A DNA stretch of 64,000 bases from assembly GCA_021234155.1 (NCBI GenBank), contig JAJEKV010000014.1, forward strand, positions 21,157,513 through 21,221,512, written 5' to 3'. Below are positions 24,439 through 35,589 of the stretch, piece by piece. Origin of the DNA: Isoetes taiwanensis (taxonomy: Eukaryota > Streptophyta > Lycopodiopsida > Isoetales > Isoetaceae). The position numbers and the translations under genes are program-made. The number at the start of each line of letters is the position of its first letter. Position 1 is the first letter of the stretch. Below the pieces are notes generated by a model, which saw only the letters and a program-made list of their open reading frames with translations, did no database searches and was not told the origin of the DNA.

Positions 24439-25997
24439 TGTGACGTTCCCTACAAAATATACGGCGCCCGGCCGTACACTTCGTAGGAAATCCCCCATCC
24501 GGTCCATCGACCGCACGGGCCCTCCGTCTATCCCGCACTCCAGGGTATCCTTAGTGCGGGAAGGGGACACGAAGGTGTCTTGCGCACCCTTCCCCTATTG
24601 GCTCCTACCACAGCGGAAGCGTAAACAACGTCAGAACTAGCAATAACAATACATCATACTACCTCGAAGGGTAGCACATCCACATATCCATGGCCACAAC
24701 AGAGATAAACATATGCCGTAAAACACGAGAGCTCCTACCCAAGGCTCAGACTCATGGGGAGGTAGACTGACAGTTAGGCCTCAAGATAGAGCAGACCGAA
24801 CCATAACAATGGCGGGGCTGGCTATAGACAATGGCTAGGGTCGACCACTCCATCCGCACCTCCTGTGCATACTTTGCAGATGGGCATGACTCTAGCCTTC
24901 CAAATACGCAATCTCATAGCATCACCCATCGAGACTACTTCGGGTTGCATCTCCCCCTCCCGGGTCTAGAGGTTCCACGGGCGGCTAGAGAATCGTGGCG
25001 ACACACGATTCGTCCCCGACTTAACCCCCCAAAACAAGAGCCAGGCCATCACCTGCAGCTTCTGAGAGGCAGGGCAACACCATTTCCCCAGGAGGTGTCG
25101 GACCCATGCCTGGCCCACACTAAGTGACTGGCCATAAGCCTAGCCCGCTATGGGGTCCCCAGTAGCCGCGCTCAGCAGGGACCCTCCCTCTGTGTTGAGT
25201 CACGTCATAGCCCCCAAAGCCCGGTGGATTCCTATGCACAGGCCGCATAATAATAGGAACTAAAGGGTCTAACTAGGAGCATCACTAAGTAAGGCTACTA
25301 GGTCTCTACCCCCCTTTCCAATACAAGAGCAAACATGATCAACCATCATCATACAACTTCATATCATGATAATCATCAGAATAATATCTAACCTAATCAT
25401 ACATACCTACCTACAGTTAGGGTTCCTTGATTAGGGTTCAAGATGTTGAATAAGGGTTCTAGGATGGCTCTACTCTAGATACGAAATACTAACTCATCTG
25501 GAGTGCTAACTTTTAGATGAACTACTAAGAGCACTACTCCAAATACCTGCTCCCGAAGCGCTCCCTCCCATTCCCGGCGTCTCCATGGTCCTTGAAGTGA
25601 TCGAAGCCGCGCTCACTCCAAGATCGCACACGCGCTCTGGAGGCTGCTGCACTAGGCTATGCCACAGCAAACGACGCTCGAAACGGGGTTTCGAGTGCGA
25701 AGACGGTTCCCACGGTGTTAGGGCCAGGAAAAGAGGTATAGGATTAGGGTTTAGGTTAATATAGGTTAGGGTCCACATGGGATGCCACGTGGTGCCAATG
25801 GGTCAAGACTGTGTGGCAGTTGCCCAATAGGATAAGGCCATGTGGAAAATGGGCCTTATCCTAAGGTTATCTAAGTTATATACTCAACTTACCTATGCCA
25901 CTTCCTAAGGTATACAAGTCTGCTACGAAGTAGACTTGTTTAGTGACGGACCCAGAAATATACGTATTTATAGCGTATATTTCCTTGGAACGTCACA
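24439..25997 (-). mobile_element. Long LTR (about 1.56 kb) with adjacent primer site
   Basis: The segment starts tgtgacgttcc and ends ggaacgtcaca, the TG...CA short inverted ends of an LTR. An iMet-type primer-binding site follows its minus-strand 3' end. It is GC-richer than its surroundings and has no gene. Frames of up to 98 codons inside it have no domain. With the primer site kept but no second LTR in view, this is the 5' LTR end of a truncated element. Confidence 0.6.
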
Positions 25998-26560
25998 TCC
26001 TTGTTGATGGAAGGATATCACATCTAGCTTTTGACTAACTCATTCTTATATTTGTAGCAATTCCTTGGTCCTTCTTATTGTTCCTTTATTGTTTCGTCAT
26101 TTGTTTGTTGGATGTGTCAGCCGTAGTTTCGAACATGGCCGTTGCTCGTTGCACCAAATTATCAAGGTAGAAAGATGCTTCATTTTCGATCTTCCAAACT
26201 AATCTAACAAATTGTTCAGATGATTTTTATTGCAGATTTAACAATGTAATACCTGAAAGACGGGATCAAACATTGGATGTTTGTCTTTTTCCCTGTCATT
26301 ACTTCGCCTTTATCATCGTATGGTGCTACGTATACACTCTTTTTTCTTGTTATGCCAGACAATGGGTCAAAACCCTATCAGAAAAACTTCGCAGTCTCCT
26401 CAGATTGCCCAATCGTATTATTTATTGTTATTACCAATCATCGACCCTCAACCTGGTTTGCAAAATATCCAAAAATCAAGAAACCCACCATAGCCAGATT
26501 TTGCAGGGGTTTATGTAAAGTCCACTTCTTGTAACCATTGCCTTGTCTTTTCTCGACCTG
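25998..26560. other. No gene seen
   Basis: AT-rich sequence follows the LTR. Three overlapping short frames at 26273-26534 are unconvincing. Confidence 0.5.
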
Positions 26561-26639
26561 CAAATATCCGCAAACAAATTTCGGAAAACCCTTGAAGCAT
26601 ACGACAATCATCAAACATTCTTCACATGCGTCTCCCTAT

Positions 26640-27010
26640 TCTGCATTGCCAGAAGCCTTTTCCATCTCCTCAAAATGGCTGTAATGTCCCCCACAATCCA
26701 TCATTATTATTCTTACCACTTTATTCTCATTTATCACTTTAGATTTATTTTCATGGCCTACTTTATTATTAGTTATCACTTTATTTACATCAACCACTAC
26801 TATATTTTCATTTTCCGCTTTATTATTATGCTCATATAGTCATGCATTTCGATGTTTGTTTTCTTTATACGCAGTTAAGCATGAGAAGAATGGCATGAAG
26901 CAACTGAGGTGGAAGCTCATCAACACGAACAAGAGTGCTGCAAGTAGAAGGCATTAGATATGAGATAAATCAATCAGTACCGGAAAAGAAGCCAAAATCA
27001 ACCACCATGT
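26640..27010 (+). repeat. Dispersed repeat, copy 1 (copy 2 at about 54345-54740)
   Basis: Sequence from 'agaagccttttccatctcc' through 'tttattcttaccactttatt', 'tagtcatgcattt' and 'gatgtttgttttctttata' to 'gaggtggaagctcatcaa' occurs again at about 54345-54740 in the same orientation. It probably belongs to the LTR family that surrounds both copies. Confidence 0.7.
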
Positions 27011-27430
27011 TGAGCTATTTTGCAATGCAATACATTTACATAAATCGTCGCCACATCGAGAGGCATGACCATCTACTAGAGATTCTAATCCTATTAGAGA
27101 ATCTAGTCTGATGAAAAAAAGGGAGGAGGAAAGCAACCCGTTGTTGAAGATAATAACACAGATTTAATTAGCATTCACACATCAAGCCCAAGTGACACAG
27201 ACAATCTTTAACATTTTCAGGAAAATGAAAAAGAGGGAAAGAGCAAGGGAAAAAAAGTAGCATCACAAAACAAAAGGCCCAATTAGTGGATATATATCAA
27301 TTACAATAGGGATTGGGGGTATGGATATTGACTCAAAACTAATAGACAATGTGATTGAATTCTTTATTGTTATGTAGGATTATTTGCCATAGAGCATGGT
27401 TCAAACCTAGATCATCTCCCCTTCCAAGCT

Positions 27431-27780
27431 ATGGACATACTCAAAACAGTAGGAGTCCAAGGTATAGCAACATTACTTAAAGTAGCCATGAGATGGAACA
27501 CCACGAAGCCAGCTGGATCCAAAATAATACGCAGGATGCTCAAGGATACTAAACTGCATTGCTTTGAAGGTATGCTAGGTTATTGCATAAAGGATTTTGA
27601 AAAATCTCATTTCCGTGTGCATATGCATAACGTATCATTTCAGAAGAACTGATGAGAGGCAAAGAAACGTATGTGCTTTATGGAGCAAGTGAAATCAAAG
27701 ATGAGGTTTGTCTAGATCCCAAAATCGTGCTTTTGAAAGTTCGTCATTATGCTAGTTATCAAATGTCCAATCGTCGTAGA
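27431..27780 (+). pseudogene. Unrecognised protein fragment, probably from a mobile element
   Basis: A 73-codon frame (27431-27652; LKVAMRWNTTKPAGSKIIRR, then GYCIKDFEKSHFRVHMHNVS) is followed, one frame away, by ELMRGKETYVLYGASEIKDE and WYIRSQ-like text to about 27790. The GYxxKD...F...HNVS pattern reminds me of replication-type proteins of eukaryotic mobile elements, but I cannot name a family. Just downstream is the LTR of the resident family, so it may be the 3' end of that element's coding region. Confidence 0.3.
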
Positions 27781-27944
27781 CCACATTGATATATAAGATC
27801 ACAATAAAAATATCAACTTTTATCTCAGCACACAATCGGCTATACCTCCCAACAACCAAAAATCTAGATGAAAGAAGAGTCAAAGCAACATACGGTTTAA
27901 TAATTAACCCATTCCAGGCAACCCATGAGAAAGTGTCAATAGTT

Positions 27945-29010
27945 CTTTTGATATGGTGGTGCTCGGGGGAACGGCCATGGAACATGAGAAAGAGAAAGTA
28001 AGCTAGATTATCTATGCCGAGCTCTTTAACAAAGCATCTATCTTAAGGTGGATGGGATGGATGAGCATCGCTTGCCCCCACAGGCCGTGTTGTTAACGCA
28101 GGGCCCCCAGCGGCTGAAGAGGGTATGGCACGAGCACTGTAAGGGATGGTTTAGGAGGTGGTCTATGGATTACCAACAGATGGTGGCACCGGGCGCATTC
28201 TCGATCGCGCAGCAATTGGATGCGGGCTATCTTTGCCACCCCATTGGGATGCCTCTACTCTTGCAAAGCCCAAGACAGAGCACTATCACGCTCAGATTAA
28301 TCCCGCCTTGAGCATGGACCCCATCGGTGCCAAAAGCACACATCTCTGAAGAAACGGAGAGCTATTGCTGCCATAAGGACGGGTTCCCATTACCTCGAAT
28401 TGAAACAGTCATTTGGGGTGAATGGCGGGCACGGGATCCCCGGGGAGGAGAGGATATGTCGGTGTTGTGAGATGCACGTGATAGAGGATGAGCACCATGC
28501 CCTCCAAATGGTGCCCAAAGATATGCCCATGTCCCAGCGGGCACACCGATCTTAGATGCTCGACACACCGCTACATCGATTACTCGCATCACCTATGGTA
28601 GCCTTGACCGGGAGCTTACATCCTGCCGCAGATTTCGGCCGTCAGACTTGCTCTTCAGGGGCATGGTATTTGAGAGCCTACTGTTAGGGTTTTTCCTCCC
28701 AAGTGGGGGTTTTTTCATCCCGGTAGTAGGGTTTTATTGTACAGTTACATTGTTTGTTTTTGGTGTTGGGGTTTTTGGCTTTTTTGCCTGTTCTCTACAT
28801 GTACCGTCTCATAGGCCTCTGGCCTCCGTGGACGTTAAAATAAACTTCCTTCCTTCCTTCCTTCCTTAAAATAATGGGCTAAGTTAGAGAGGATAATCAA
28901 AGCTAAAATTGACCTTTAATAAGTCAGCGGACACTAGCGGACACCAGTGGAGCTTTGGGCGACAATTTCAAACCTGCTCGGATTTGGGTACTATTTTTAA
29001 GGAATACTCC
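27945..29010 (+). repeat. Resident-family LTR fragment, split by a LINE
   Basis: The sequence 'tgatatggtggtgctcgggg' to 'gcatctatcttaa' (27949-28045) resumes at about 28865 with 'aaataatgggctaagttag' and runs to about 29000. It matches an uninterrupted copy at 33776-34156. The LINE between them is flanked by cttaa, a likely 5-bp target duplication. Confidence 0.65.
28046..28867 (+). mobile_element. 5'-truncated LINE end with (CTTC)n tail
   Basis: The protein traces (GPQRLKRVWHEHCKGWFRRW, then in another frame DASTLAKPKTEHYHAQINP, then a Cys/His knuckle near 28455-28500) align with the ORF2 C-terminus of the LINE at 19.9-21 kb, so it is the same family with frameshifts. The 3' UTR has the same block (ggggg-ttttttcatcccgg, near 28702-28722). 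It ends 'ctccgtggacgttaaaata' before a CTTC microsatellite at 28843-28867. Confidence 0.75.
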
Positions 29011-29034
29011 CATTACCGCTAGTGGAAATCCGGC

Positions 29035-29610
29035 CTTATATTAGTATAAAGGCTTTGCCTTTATTAAAGATCAATTTTAGCTTTAATTATCCTCTCTAAC
29101 TTAACCCATTATTTTAACATAGATGCTTGGTTAAAGAGCTCGGCATAGATAATCTAGCTTACTTTCTATTTCTCATGCTCCATAGTCGCTCCCCCGAGCA
29201 CCACCATATCAAAAGAACTATTGACACTTTCTCATGGGTTGCCTAGAATGGGTTAATTATTAAATCGTATGTTGCTTTGACTCTTCTTTCATCTAGATTT
29301 TTGGTCGTTGGGAGGTATAGCCCATTTGTGTGCTGAGATAAAAGTTGATGTTTTTATTGTGATCTTACATATCAATGTGGTCTACGACGATTGGACATTT
29401 GATAACTAGCATAATGATGAACTTTCAAAAGCAGGATCTTTGATTTCACTTGCTCCATAAAGCACATACTTTTCTTTGCCTCTCATCAGTTCTTCTGAAA
29501 TGATATGTATGAAGATATCTAGGACGATCTCGCTGGAGCCGGATTACAGAGTCGACAGTCGCAGATGGAAACTGGATCGGAGGTATTGTAGCTTGACAAA
29601 TTTCCACATC
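29035..29610 (-). repeat. Inverted fragments of the resident LTR family
   Basis: 29100-29480 is the reverse complement of about 27640-28045, and 29515-29605 is the reverse complement of about 30015-30100. The order is scrambled, consistent with nested insertion or inversion. Confidence 0.65.
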
Positions 29611-29682
29611 ACATTCTGTCGTTCTTGCATCTTTCCATTAGCTGTGGTAACTGCATAGGTGGCATTGTTTTTATTGTTGCCA

Positions 29683-29732
29683 TTGAATTTTCATTCTACC
29701 GGGCAATATTGCCCGGTAGAATAAAAATTCAA
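29683..29732. repeat. 50-bp near-perfect palindrome
   Basis: Two 25-bp arms meet with no spacer at 29707/29708. The core is attctaccgggcaat followed by its complement, with one mismatch in the AT-rich outer part. It could extrude as a cruciform. Confidence 0.9.
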
Positions 29733-29929
29733 AGGTAATAGGAAGAACTTTACCTAAAAATAGCTAAAAGTCTTTCCGCTGTTGCCGTTAATGGAAGGCT
29801 TCAAAGTAGAAAATGCCGGCAACTCCGAGTTTTTCGTTATTACTGTCTGGAAGCTACCAGACCACGTCATTTTCAAACCTGCCGCTAGTGGAAATCCGGC
29901 CTAAGCCATCAGGCCTTTATCCCCTGCGA

Positions 29930-30502
29930 CCTCTGTATATATGGCAGAATAGAGTCAGCAGACACTAGCGGACGCCAGCGGAGCTTTGCGCGACAGTTTC
30001 AAACATGCTACAGTAAAAGGCGGACAAGCTACAATACCTCCGATCCAGTTGCCAACATCTGCGACTGTCGACTCTATAATCCAGCTCCAACGACTGTCCT
30101 CAGATATCTTCATCGACTCTTTGATTCCTTATCCCATTTCATTAAGCTGTTGGATAATCTGGCATAACTCATGTTCTAAGGGTTGGATGAATTGTGCGGA
30201 ATTCTGGAATTCTCAATCCTTGTTGATGTTCCTAAGCCAAATTTCATCCTACTCTAGATTCTTGCTTCCTCACCTGAATTTGTGATACTGCTAGCATCGG
30301 GCTCTCTGGTGTTAAATTGGATTTCCCTAAGCCAATCCTTCCCAAAACTCAGTCTTTCTCTGGGTTTCTCTTGCTCAGGATAGCTCGGTTGGGTGGTGAG
30401 CTTAGCCTTGAAGGCTACAATTTGTTATTGGAGTTATCTTTTGCTTGCTGGATCTTACTCAATGACTATTGTTTTTGGCATAAGAATTTTGTACTCGTAC
30501 CA
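29930..30502 (+). mobile_element. LTR (3' part) of the resident family with primer site
   Basis: The segment matches 53755-54138 and ends actcgtacca at about 30502. It is followed by att-tggtattagagcc (30506-30518), a variant of the plant initiator-Met primer-binding site. It is therefore a 5' LTR in + orientation, leading into the gag-like region at right. Confidence 0.65.
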
Positions 30503-30539
30503 ATTTGGTATTAGAGCCTCTCAACCCTAAAACCAATCC

Positions 30540-31965
30540 TTTACATATGGCTACCAATTGCTTCAGCATACATGAAGAATAATATAACCAAGTAGCAATG
30601 CCAGCTACATAGCAGATCAAATGGTTACTCTCGCCTCTTCCAATCAGGCAGAATGCCAAAGACAACTAGAATATTTATGTTTAACCTATAAATTTCTGCC
30701 TGAGCCCCCCATGCGAATGAAAACACTGCAGAATCAGCAACAGTCTGCAACACAAGTCAACGTACTGCAACCTTCAATTGCATCATCATATGGTTGATAA
30801 AAGTTATAGGCTTACCTACATTCTCTTGTGAAAAAAGAAACCTGCCTATAGTTTTTGGATTTATTTCCACATGGGAAAGCTACTTCGAATTGGTAAAAGC
30901 TACAGAAAAAACAGAAGCTTCAAGCCATGGATAAATATTTTTTTGATGAACGTGGACCTTTATTACTCAAAAGAAGACAAAGAGTACATGCGAGACTCAA
31001 AACCCAGTGGAGAAGATGTTCACTAGAGCAAAACTACCACCATATACATAACACAGAAAAGCAGAAAATACATATCACCACGAGCACAACTGGCTATGAA
31101 TAAGTCTGAATTTAAAGATATCGCTTCCAAATGATGCTCTTGACGTCAACCTTTAACGAAGAACATTTGTATGATTTCACAATGCGACTACAAGCATCGC
31201 TGAGCACTGACATGGCTAGAACTTGGTGGCAAGGAAGAAAAAGAATGGATCCAAGATTTTGACATATGGAAGCTTTAGAAACGAGACGAGAATGGGACCT
31301 CTTCAAGCAATGTGACAACCAATCAGTTTATCAGTATACATCAAAGTTCCAGTACCTCTCTACTCAAATGGATGGATCGAAAGAGAAAGAACTGCTACAT
31401 AAATATATAGCAGGGCTTAAAAATTCCTAATATTATTGAGTTTTATGGACCCTCAGACCATAAAAGAGGCCACAAAGAAAGCCATCAGTGTGAAAAGAAA
31501 GTTAAATCTAGATTCAATAAATTGTAGTATATGGGCGAATATCCTGATGATAAAGGCAACGATAAAACAAGTAATGACAAACAATAGCAAGACTTCAGAT
31601 AAAGGGAACAAGAGACCCATACCTACTATGGGAGACAACAAAGATCAACTGCAGAAAATAAGATGGGACAATCCATATAATAATCTTCATGAAAGAAAAG
31701 CGGATGTTTCTATTGTGGAGGACCACATATTAAAGTAGACTGTCCGAAATTAAATGCAAAAGGAGACCAAAATGACTGAGGCATCAAAGAAGAACAAAGG
31801 AATCAAGACAGAATAGAATATAGAATCAATCCTTGTCCTAATAGATCCTCGGTCCAAGTGTTTCAGATCGAAGAACTTCCGTCTGAACCCAGCACCAAGA
31901 CGAATAAACAAGTTACGTTCAGGGATGAAGTTCAAAAGGATAAGGCGAAGTTGTAGATTGCCTAC
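30540..31965 (+). pseudogene. Decayed LTR-element gag with a zinc knuckle
   Basis: Downstream of the primer site, fragments in several frames read gag-like text. Near 31703-31745 is CFYCGGPHIKVDCPK, a zinc-knuckle-like CX2CX3HX4C that is one residue short of the usual spacing. A Lys/Glu-rich tail follows (for example KTNKQVTFRDEVQKDKAKL, ending about 31955). Many stops and frame changes are present and no pol follows. Confidence 0.5.
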
Positions 31966-32079
31966 TTAAAGTAGTTTTAGTTAAGTTGTTAAATGTGCCT
32001 GTGAAGGAGGTAGGTGAATTCTTAGGAATAATTTTGTTTGCAGTATGTTTTAAGAAAACAATTATGTCTGCAACATAAT

Positions 32080-32120
32080 TATTATTTGAGAGAGAGAGTT
32101 ATGTCTGCAGCATAATTATT

Positions 32121-32160
<40 letters not shown>
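32080..32160. repeat. GA microsatellite
   Basis: (GA)n runs at 32089-32098 and 32126-32158 flank two copies of a 20-bp phrase (tatgtctgcagcataattat). They lead into the first SINE tail. Confidence 0.8.
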
Positions 32161-32162
<2 letters not shown>

Positions 32163-32374
32163 TAGTATTTTAATGTCACGCCACTAGGCAGCATCCAACT
32201 GGACATGTGACCACACACCACACTACATTGCTTGGTTGGGCCCTGCCCCCAACCACTTTACATTGCGTCTGTGGGTTTTGACACCCAACAGTTCAGAGTG
32301 CGATTCTGGGCAGTCTCGAACTCGAGACCTATAGTTGCTAGATCTAGTGTGTTACCACTAGACTAAATGCCCAG
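32163..32374 (-). mobile_element. tRNA-derived SINE, copy 1
   Basis: Read on the minus strand it begins gggcatttagtctagtggta (A box) and carries tcgagttcgagac (B box), i.e. tRNA-like promoter elements. A body of about 140 bp follows, and it ends gtgacattaaaatacta before a (CTAT/CT)n run. The ending resembles the end of the local LINE (gtggacgttaaaata). Confidence 0.75.
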
Positions 32375-32395
32375 AGAGAGAGATAGATAGATAGA

Positions 32396-32586
32396 TAGTA
32401 TTTTAACGTCACGCCACTAGGCAAAGATCCAACCGGACATGTGACCACACACCACACTACATTGCTTAGTTGGGCCCCTCCCCCAACCACTTTACATTAT
32501 TATGCGTGGGTTTTGACACCCAACAGTTCAGAGTGCGATTCTGGGCGATCTCGAACTCGAGACCTATAGTTGCTAGACCTAGTATA

Positions 32587-32592
<6 letters not shown>
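32396..32592 (-). mobile_element. tRNA-derived SINE, copy 2 (head-truncated)
   Basis: The same SINE as its left neighbour in the same orientation, about 90% alike by eye, but the head is lost within the tRNA-like part (it keeps the B box and ends at ctagtatagttg). Its tail reads gtgacgttaaaatacta, even closer to the LINE end. Confidence 0.75.
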
Positions 32593-32642
<50 letters not shown>

Positions 32643-32653
32643 TATTTTAACGT

Positions 32654-32713
<60 letters not shown>

Positions 32714-32732
32714 TAGATAGTATTTTAACGTA
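32593..32732. repeat. GA microsatellites with two SINE-tail stubs
   Basis: (GA)n runs at 32591-32639 and 32656-32709 are punctuated by tagtattttaacgt at 32640-32653 and 32718-32731. Only the last 14 or so bases of the SINE end are present, so two more tails exist without a body. Confidence 0.8.
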
Positions 32733-32739
32733 GAGAGAA

Positions 32740-33161
32740 TGTAAGGGCATATCCCCGTGTGCAAGAAAATACAGAACCATAGCAACTGCTTTCCTGGGAT
32801 CAACAGGGGGCCTTACTTTAATACCAGGCCTGACAAGATAGGGCACAATTAAACCTACCAATCTCTCAAATGTGGCTCTCTTCATCCTGTAAAATTGGTG
32901 CCACATATCATCTTCAAAGGAAGCTATACAATTCCATGCGTGGTTATCAATATTATCCCATTGTGTTCTCTGCCTTGGAGCAATCCAAAATCTTCTTGGT
33001 GGTCTTCTAACCCTGCTGGAACCCGCAACCATTAACGCTGCAGATGCGCAAAAAAACATACCATTGTTGTCTTCTAAAACATCGTCATCGAACAGGGTCA
33101 TTGGATCTTCGAGCTCATTGAGTTCCAATAGCTGCAAACAGCGATATCTCTCAGAATGCAA
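32740..33161 (-). pseudogene. HARBI1/PIF-Harbinger transposase-like N-terminal fragment
   Basis: The minus-strand frame from ATG 33161 has an acidic start, then RRPPRRFWIAPRQRTQW, HQFYRMKRATFERLVGLI and VDPRKAVAMVLYFLAHG. This is the helical N-terminal part typical of HARBI1-like nucleases, which resemble PIF/Harbinger transposases. The frame runs straight into the GA/SINE array, so the catalytic DDE part is missing. It is a truncated copy or a 5' exon cut by the SINE array. The call rests on remembered family patterns. Confidence 0.55.
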
Positions 33162-33549
33162 ATCCGAGTGTCAAAGCACGAAAAAGCATGGCAATCATAC
33201 CAAGAATGACCGGATCCATGGTTTAGTGGCCGGAATCGAAAGAAAGGGGAGGGAAAACTAGAAATGAATTATCCCACATAGCCCGCCGAACCAAGAAATA
33301 CAGGCTTGAATATCCCACAATTTGGCGCCCGAATTGAACGTTACGATCGAATTATCCCACATTTTCTCTCGTCGGCCGGAATTGATGCGTGATCGAAAAT
33401 CCGGCAAACAGCACAAAATCTGCCAATAACAGAGGCTGTTAAGCCTCGAGAGACAATCGTCTCTCCTCTCCTCCCAAAAAAATACGTACATTTCGGGGAG
33501 GAACCGTATGTGACGAGAGATGGATTTTTTTACGAGCATGTGGCCGACG

Positions 33550-33551
<2 letters not shown>

Positions 33552-33640
<89 letters not shown>
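33552..33640. repeat. (GA)n microsatellite of about 88 bp
   Basis: An uninterrupted GA run, the longest in the window. Confidence 0.95.
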
Positions 33641-33643
<3 letters not shown>

Positions 33644-33775
33644 TTTAGCCTAAAGGTTGGACTTGATTATTTTTAGTTGTGGACTCAACTAGGGTTGCAA
33701 TCATAGACTTGGTTGTATTAAATTTGCCATAAAATTTCTTGATAAAAAACGATCAATCCTGGGAAGGGGAGGAAT

Positions 33776-34156
33776 TGATATGGTGGTGCTCGGGGAAGCG
33801 GCTATGGAGCATGAGAAGAAAGAAAGCTAGATTATCTATGCCAAACTCTTTAATCAAGCATCTATGTTAAAATAATGGGTTAAGTTAGAGAGGATAATTT
33901 AAGCTAAAATTGACTTTTAATAATGGCAAAGCCTTTACAATAATATAAGCCATCGGGCCTTTATCCCCTGCGACCTATATATATATAATAGAGGCAGGAT
34001 AGAGTTGGGGACACCAGCAGACACTAGCAGAGCTTTGGACGACAGTTTCGAACTTGCTGTGGTAAAAGGCGGACAAGCTACAGTACTTCCAATCCAGTTC
34101 CCAACGTTTGCGACTGCCGACTCTGTGATCTGGCTCCAACAAGACCGTCCTCAAAT
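33776..34156 (+). mobile_element. Resident-family LTR, 5' part, interrupted at 34157
   Basis: It starts tgatatggtggtgctcgggg and runs to 'gtcctcaaatc'. The expected continuation (compare 30095-30120, 'gtcctcagatatcttcatcg') is found about 19.6 kb away at 53752, which locates the insertion of the large element. Confidence 0.75.
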
Positions 34157-34157
34157 C

Positions 34158-34187
34158 ATTAGGGCGGATTTGGGGTCTGAAAATGGC
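34158..34187 (+). repeat. Left terminal inverted repeat
   Basis: ATTAGGGC then GATTTGGGGTCT, ending aaatggc. Its inverted partner is 53722-53751. Similarity fades after base 30, apart from a shared ccacgtca. Confidence 0.8.
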
Positions 34188-34845
34188 TCATATCTTGGGT
34201 TAAAGATTTCCACGTCAGATTCGCCAGGACCAATCAGGTTTGCGCCTTTTTTACGAAAGTCAGTATTACTTGGCAGGTAGAAGGATGAGCAGGCTTACTT
34301 GGCATCCACATGGCGTATTTTCATAGGGGATGCCTGCACTTTTATTGCAACCATTTTAATGGGCCGTATTTTTCGGGAATCGCTTCACCGCCCAAAATAA
34401 TGGTGACTTTGACCGCCTACTGTCAGCGTCACCAAGTCCCTTGTCAAATTTTGGTGCCAAACTTCTGTACTGTCACTCCGGCGCCTCTATGTACATCCTC
34501 TCCGCCTTCACTCCTCATCTGCAATCCATGTCTCCCCGTAATTTTACGTGTTCTTGCCCCATTTACGAGAACTCCCAAGGTCAAGAAGTGGGAGGTTTTG
34601 TCTCAATAGGTTCGTGGGTGAGTATCTTTGCCATCAACGAGGGGCGAGCATAGAGTTAGCGACAAAAGCGTCATCGACGCGGACACATTGGATAGGTAGG
34701 GTAAAAGAGTTCAAGTTGAATTCTAGCGGCCGGAAAGTGGAAAGTATAACAATACGACATGCATATACCCCTTCTGAGGCCAAAGAGCTAATCTCCACCA
34801 AAAACAGCTTCCCAAAATTGCCCGCAAATGGTAACCACCTTAATC
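34188..34845 (+). other. Left-end unassigned open frames of the large element
   Basis: Overlapping + frames at 34310-34609, 34441-34653 and 34548-34892 suggest one frameshifted gene that ends near the first long hairpin. Parts such as WIGRVKEFKLNSSGRKVESI and AYTPSEAKE look protein-like. They vaguely recall a BAH-type domain, but I would not call one. No start is convincing. Confidence 0.25.
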
Positions 34846-34914
34846 GGATCACACGACGCCGAAGCTATCACGTCGACTACTTAACTGCGTAGAGATAGTT
34901 TGGCGTCGTGATCT
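34846..34914. repeat. Long inverted repeat 1 of the recurrent family
   Basis: The left arm 34847-34869 (gatcacacgacgccgaagct...) pairs with 34894-34914 (gatagtttggcgtcgtgatct), leaving a loop of about 24 nt. It lies at the end of the left-end frames. Confidence 0.75.
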
Positions 34915-35589
34915 CCTTTATCTTTCATTTCTTTCGTTGACACATGTTTATAAACAAATTTATTGTGCGGGTTTATGTTTATCGGGCGTCGTGGATGTCA
35001 TTCCGGCCGAAAGTATTAGTAGTGTACTTGTCGTGTATCACATAGACATCGGAATTGTCCTTTTCAAGGTATGGATGCCGTGACCTTGCGGGGTATAGGC
35101 ATCCGGTTTTACTGGACATGATTATAACGTAAAGGTCGAAACCGAGCTTGAGGCCTATTGAATTGCCCTTTAAGTGAACTTTGTAAACCACGGACTAATG
35201 AGAACAATGTAATTGCAATGAAGAAATGCATGGCTGACGAGGTGCAAGCGAATGTCTGAAAAACGGAGGGCGTGAGGATGAGTTTCAAAATCTTCACACC
35301 GCTTTGAGGTATTTGCTAACATATTCGGATAAATGCGCAGGAAGTTCGAAAAGCTCAGAAGACATATAATGCTTTCTCCCCCTACTTGGATTTTGTGGAT
35401 GGCTTATTTTTGGTTCCGACACAGGGATGTTCGATTCCACGAATCATCCGGTCAACTAACAGAGGTCCGCGTAGTTAAGTCCTCCCTTTAAGTTCGATAC
35501 TTTCTTCCAAAACAATATTTATAATGTTAATTGTCAACTAGAACGAAGGAAACAGAAAAAGAGAGGTTGCGCAACTTTTTGGGAGCCAT

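Noticed and set aside
32466-32803. Leu-Ser and Arg-Glu repeat proteins
   Set aside because: They are translations of GA microsatellites.
34310-34892. BAH-domain gene
   Set aside because: The resemblance is a few residues across frames; too weak to list as a call.
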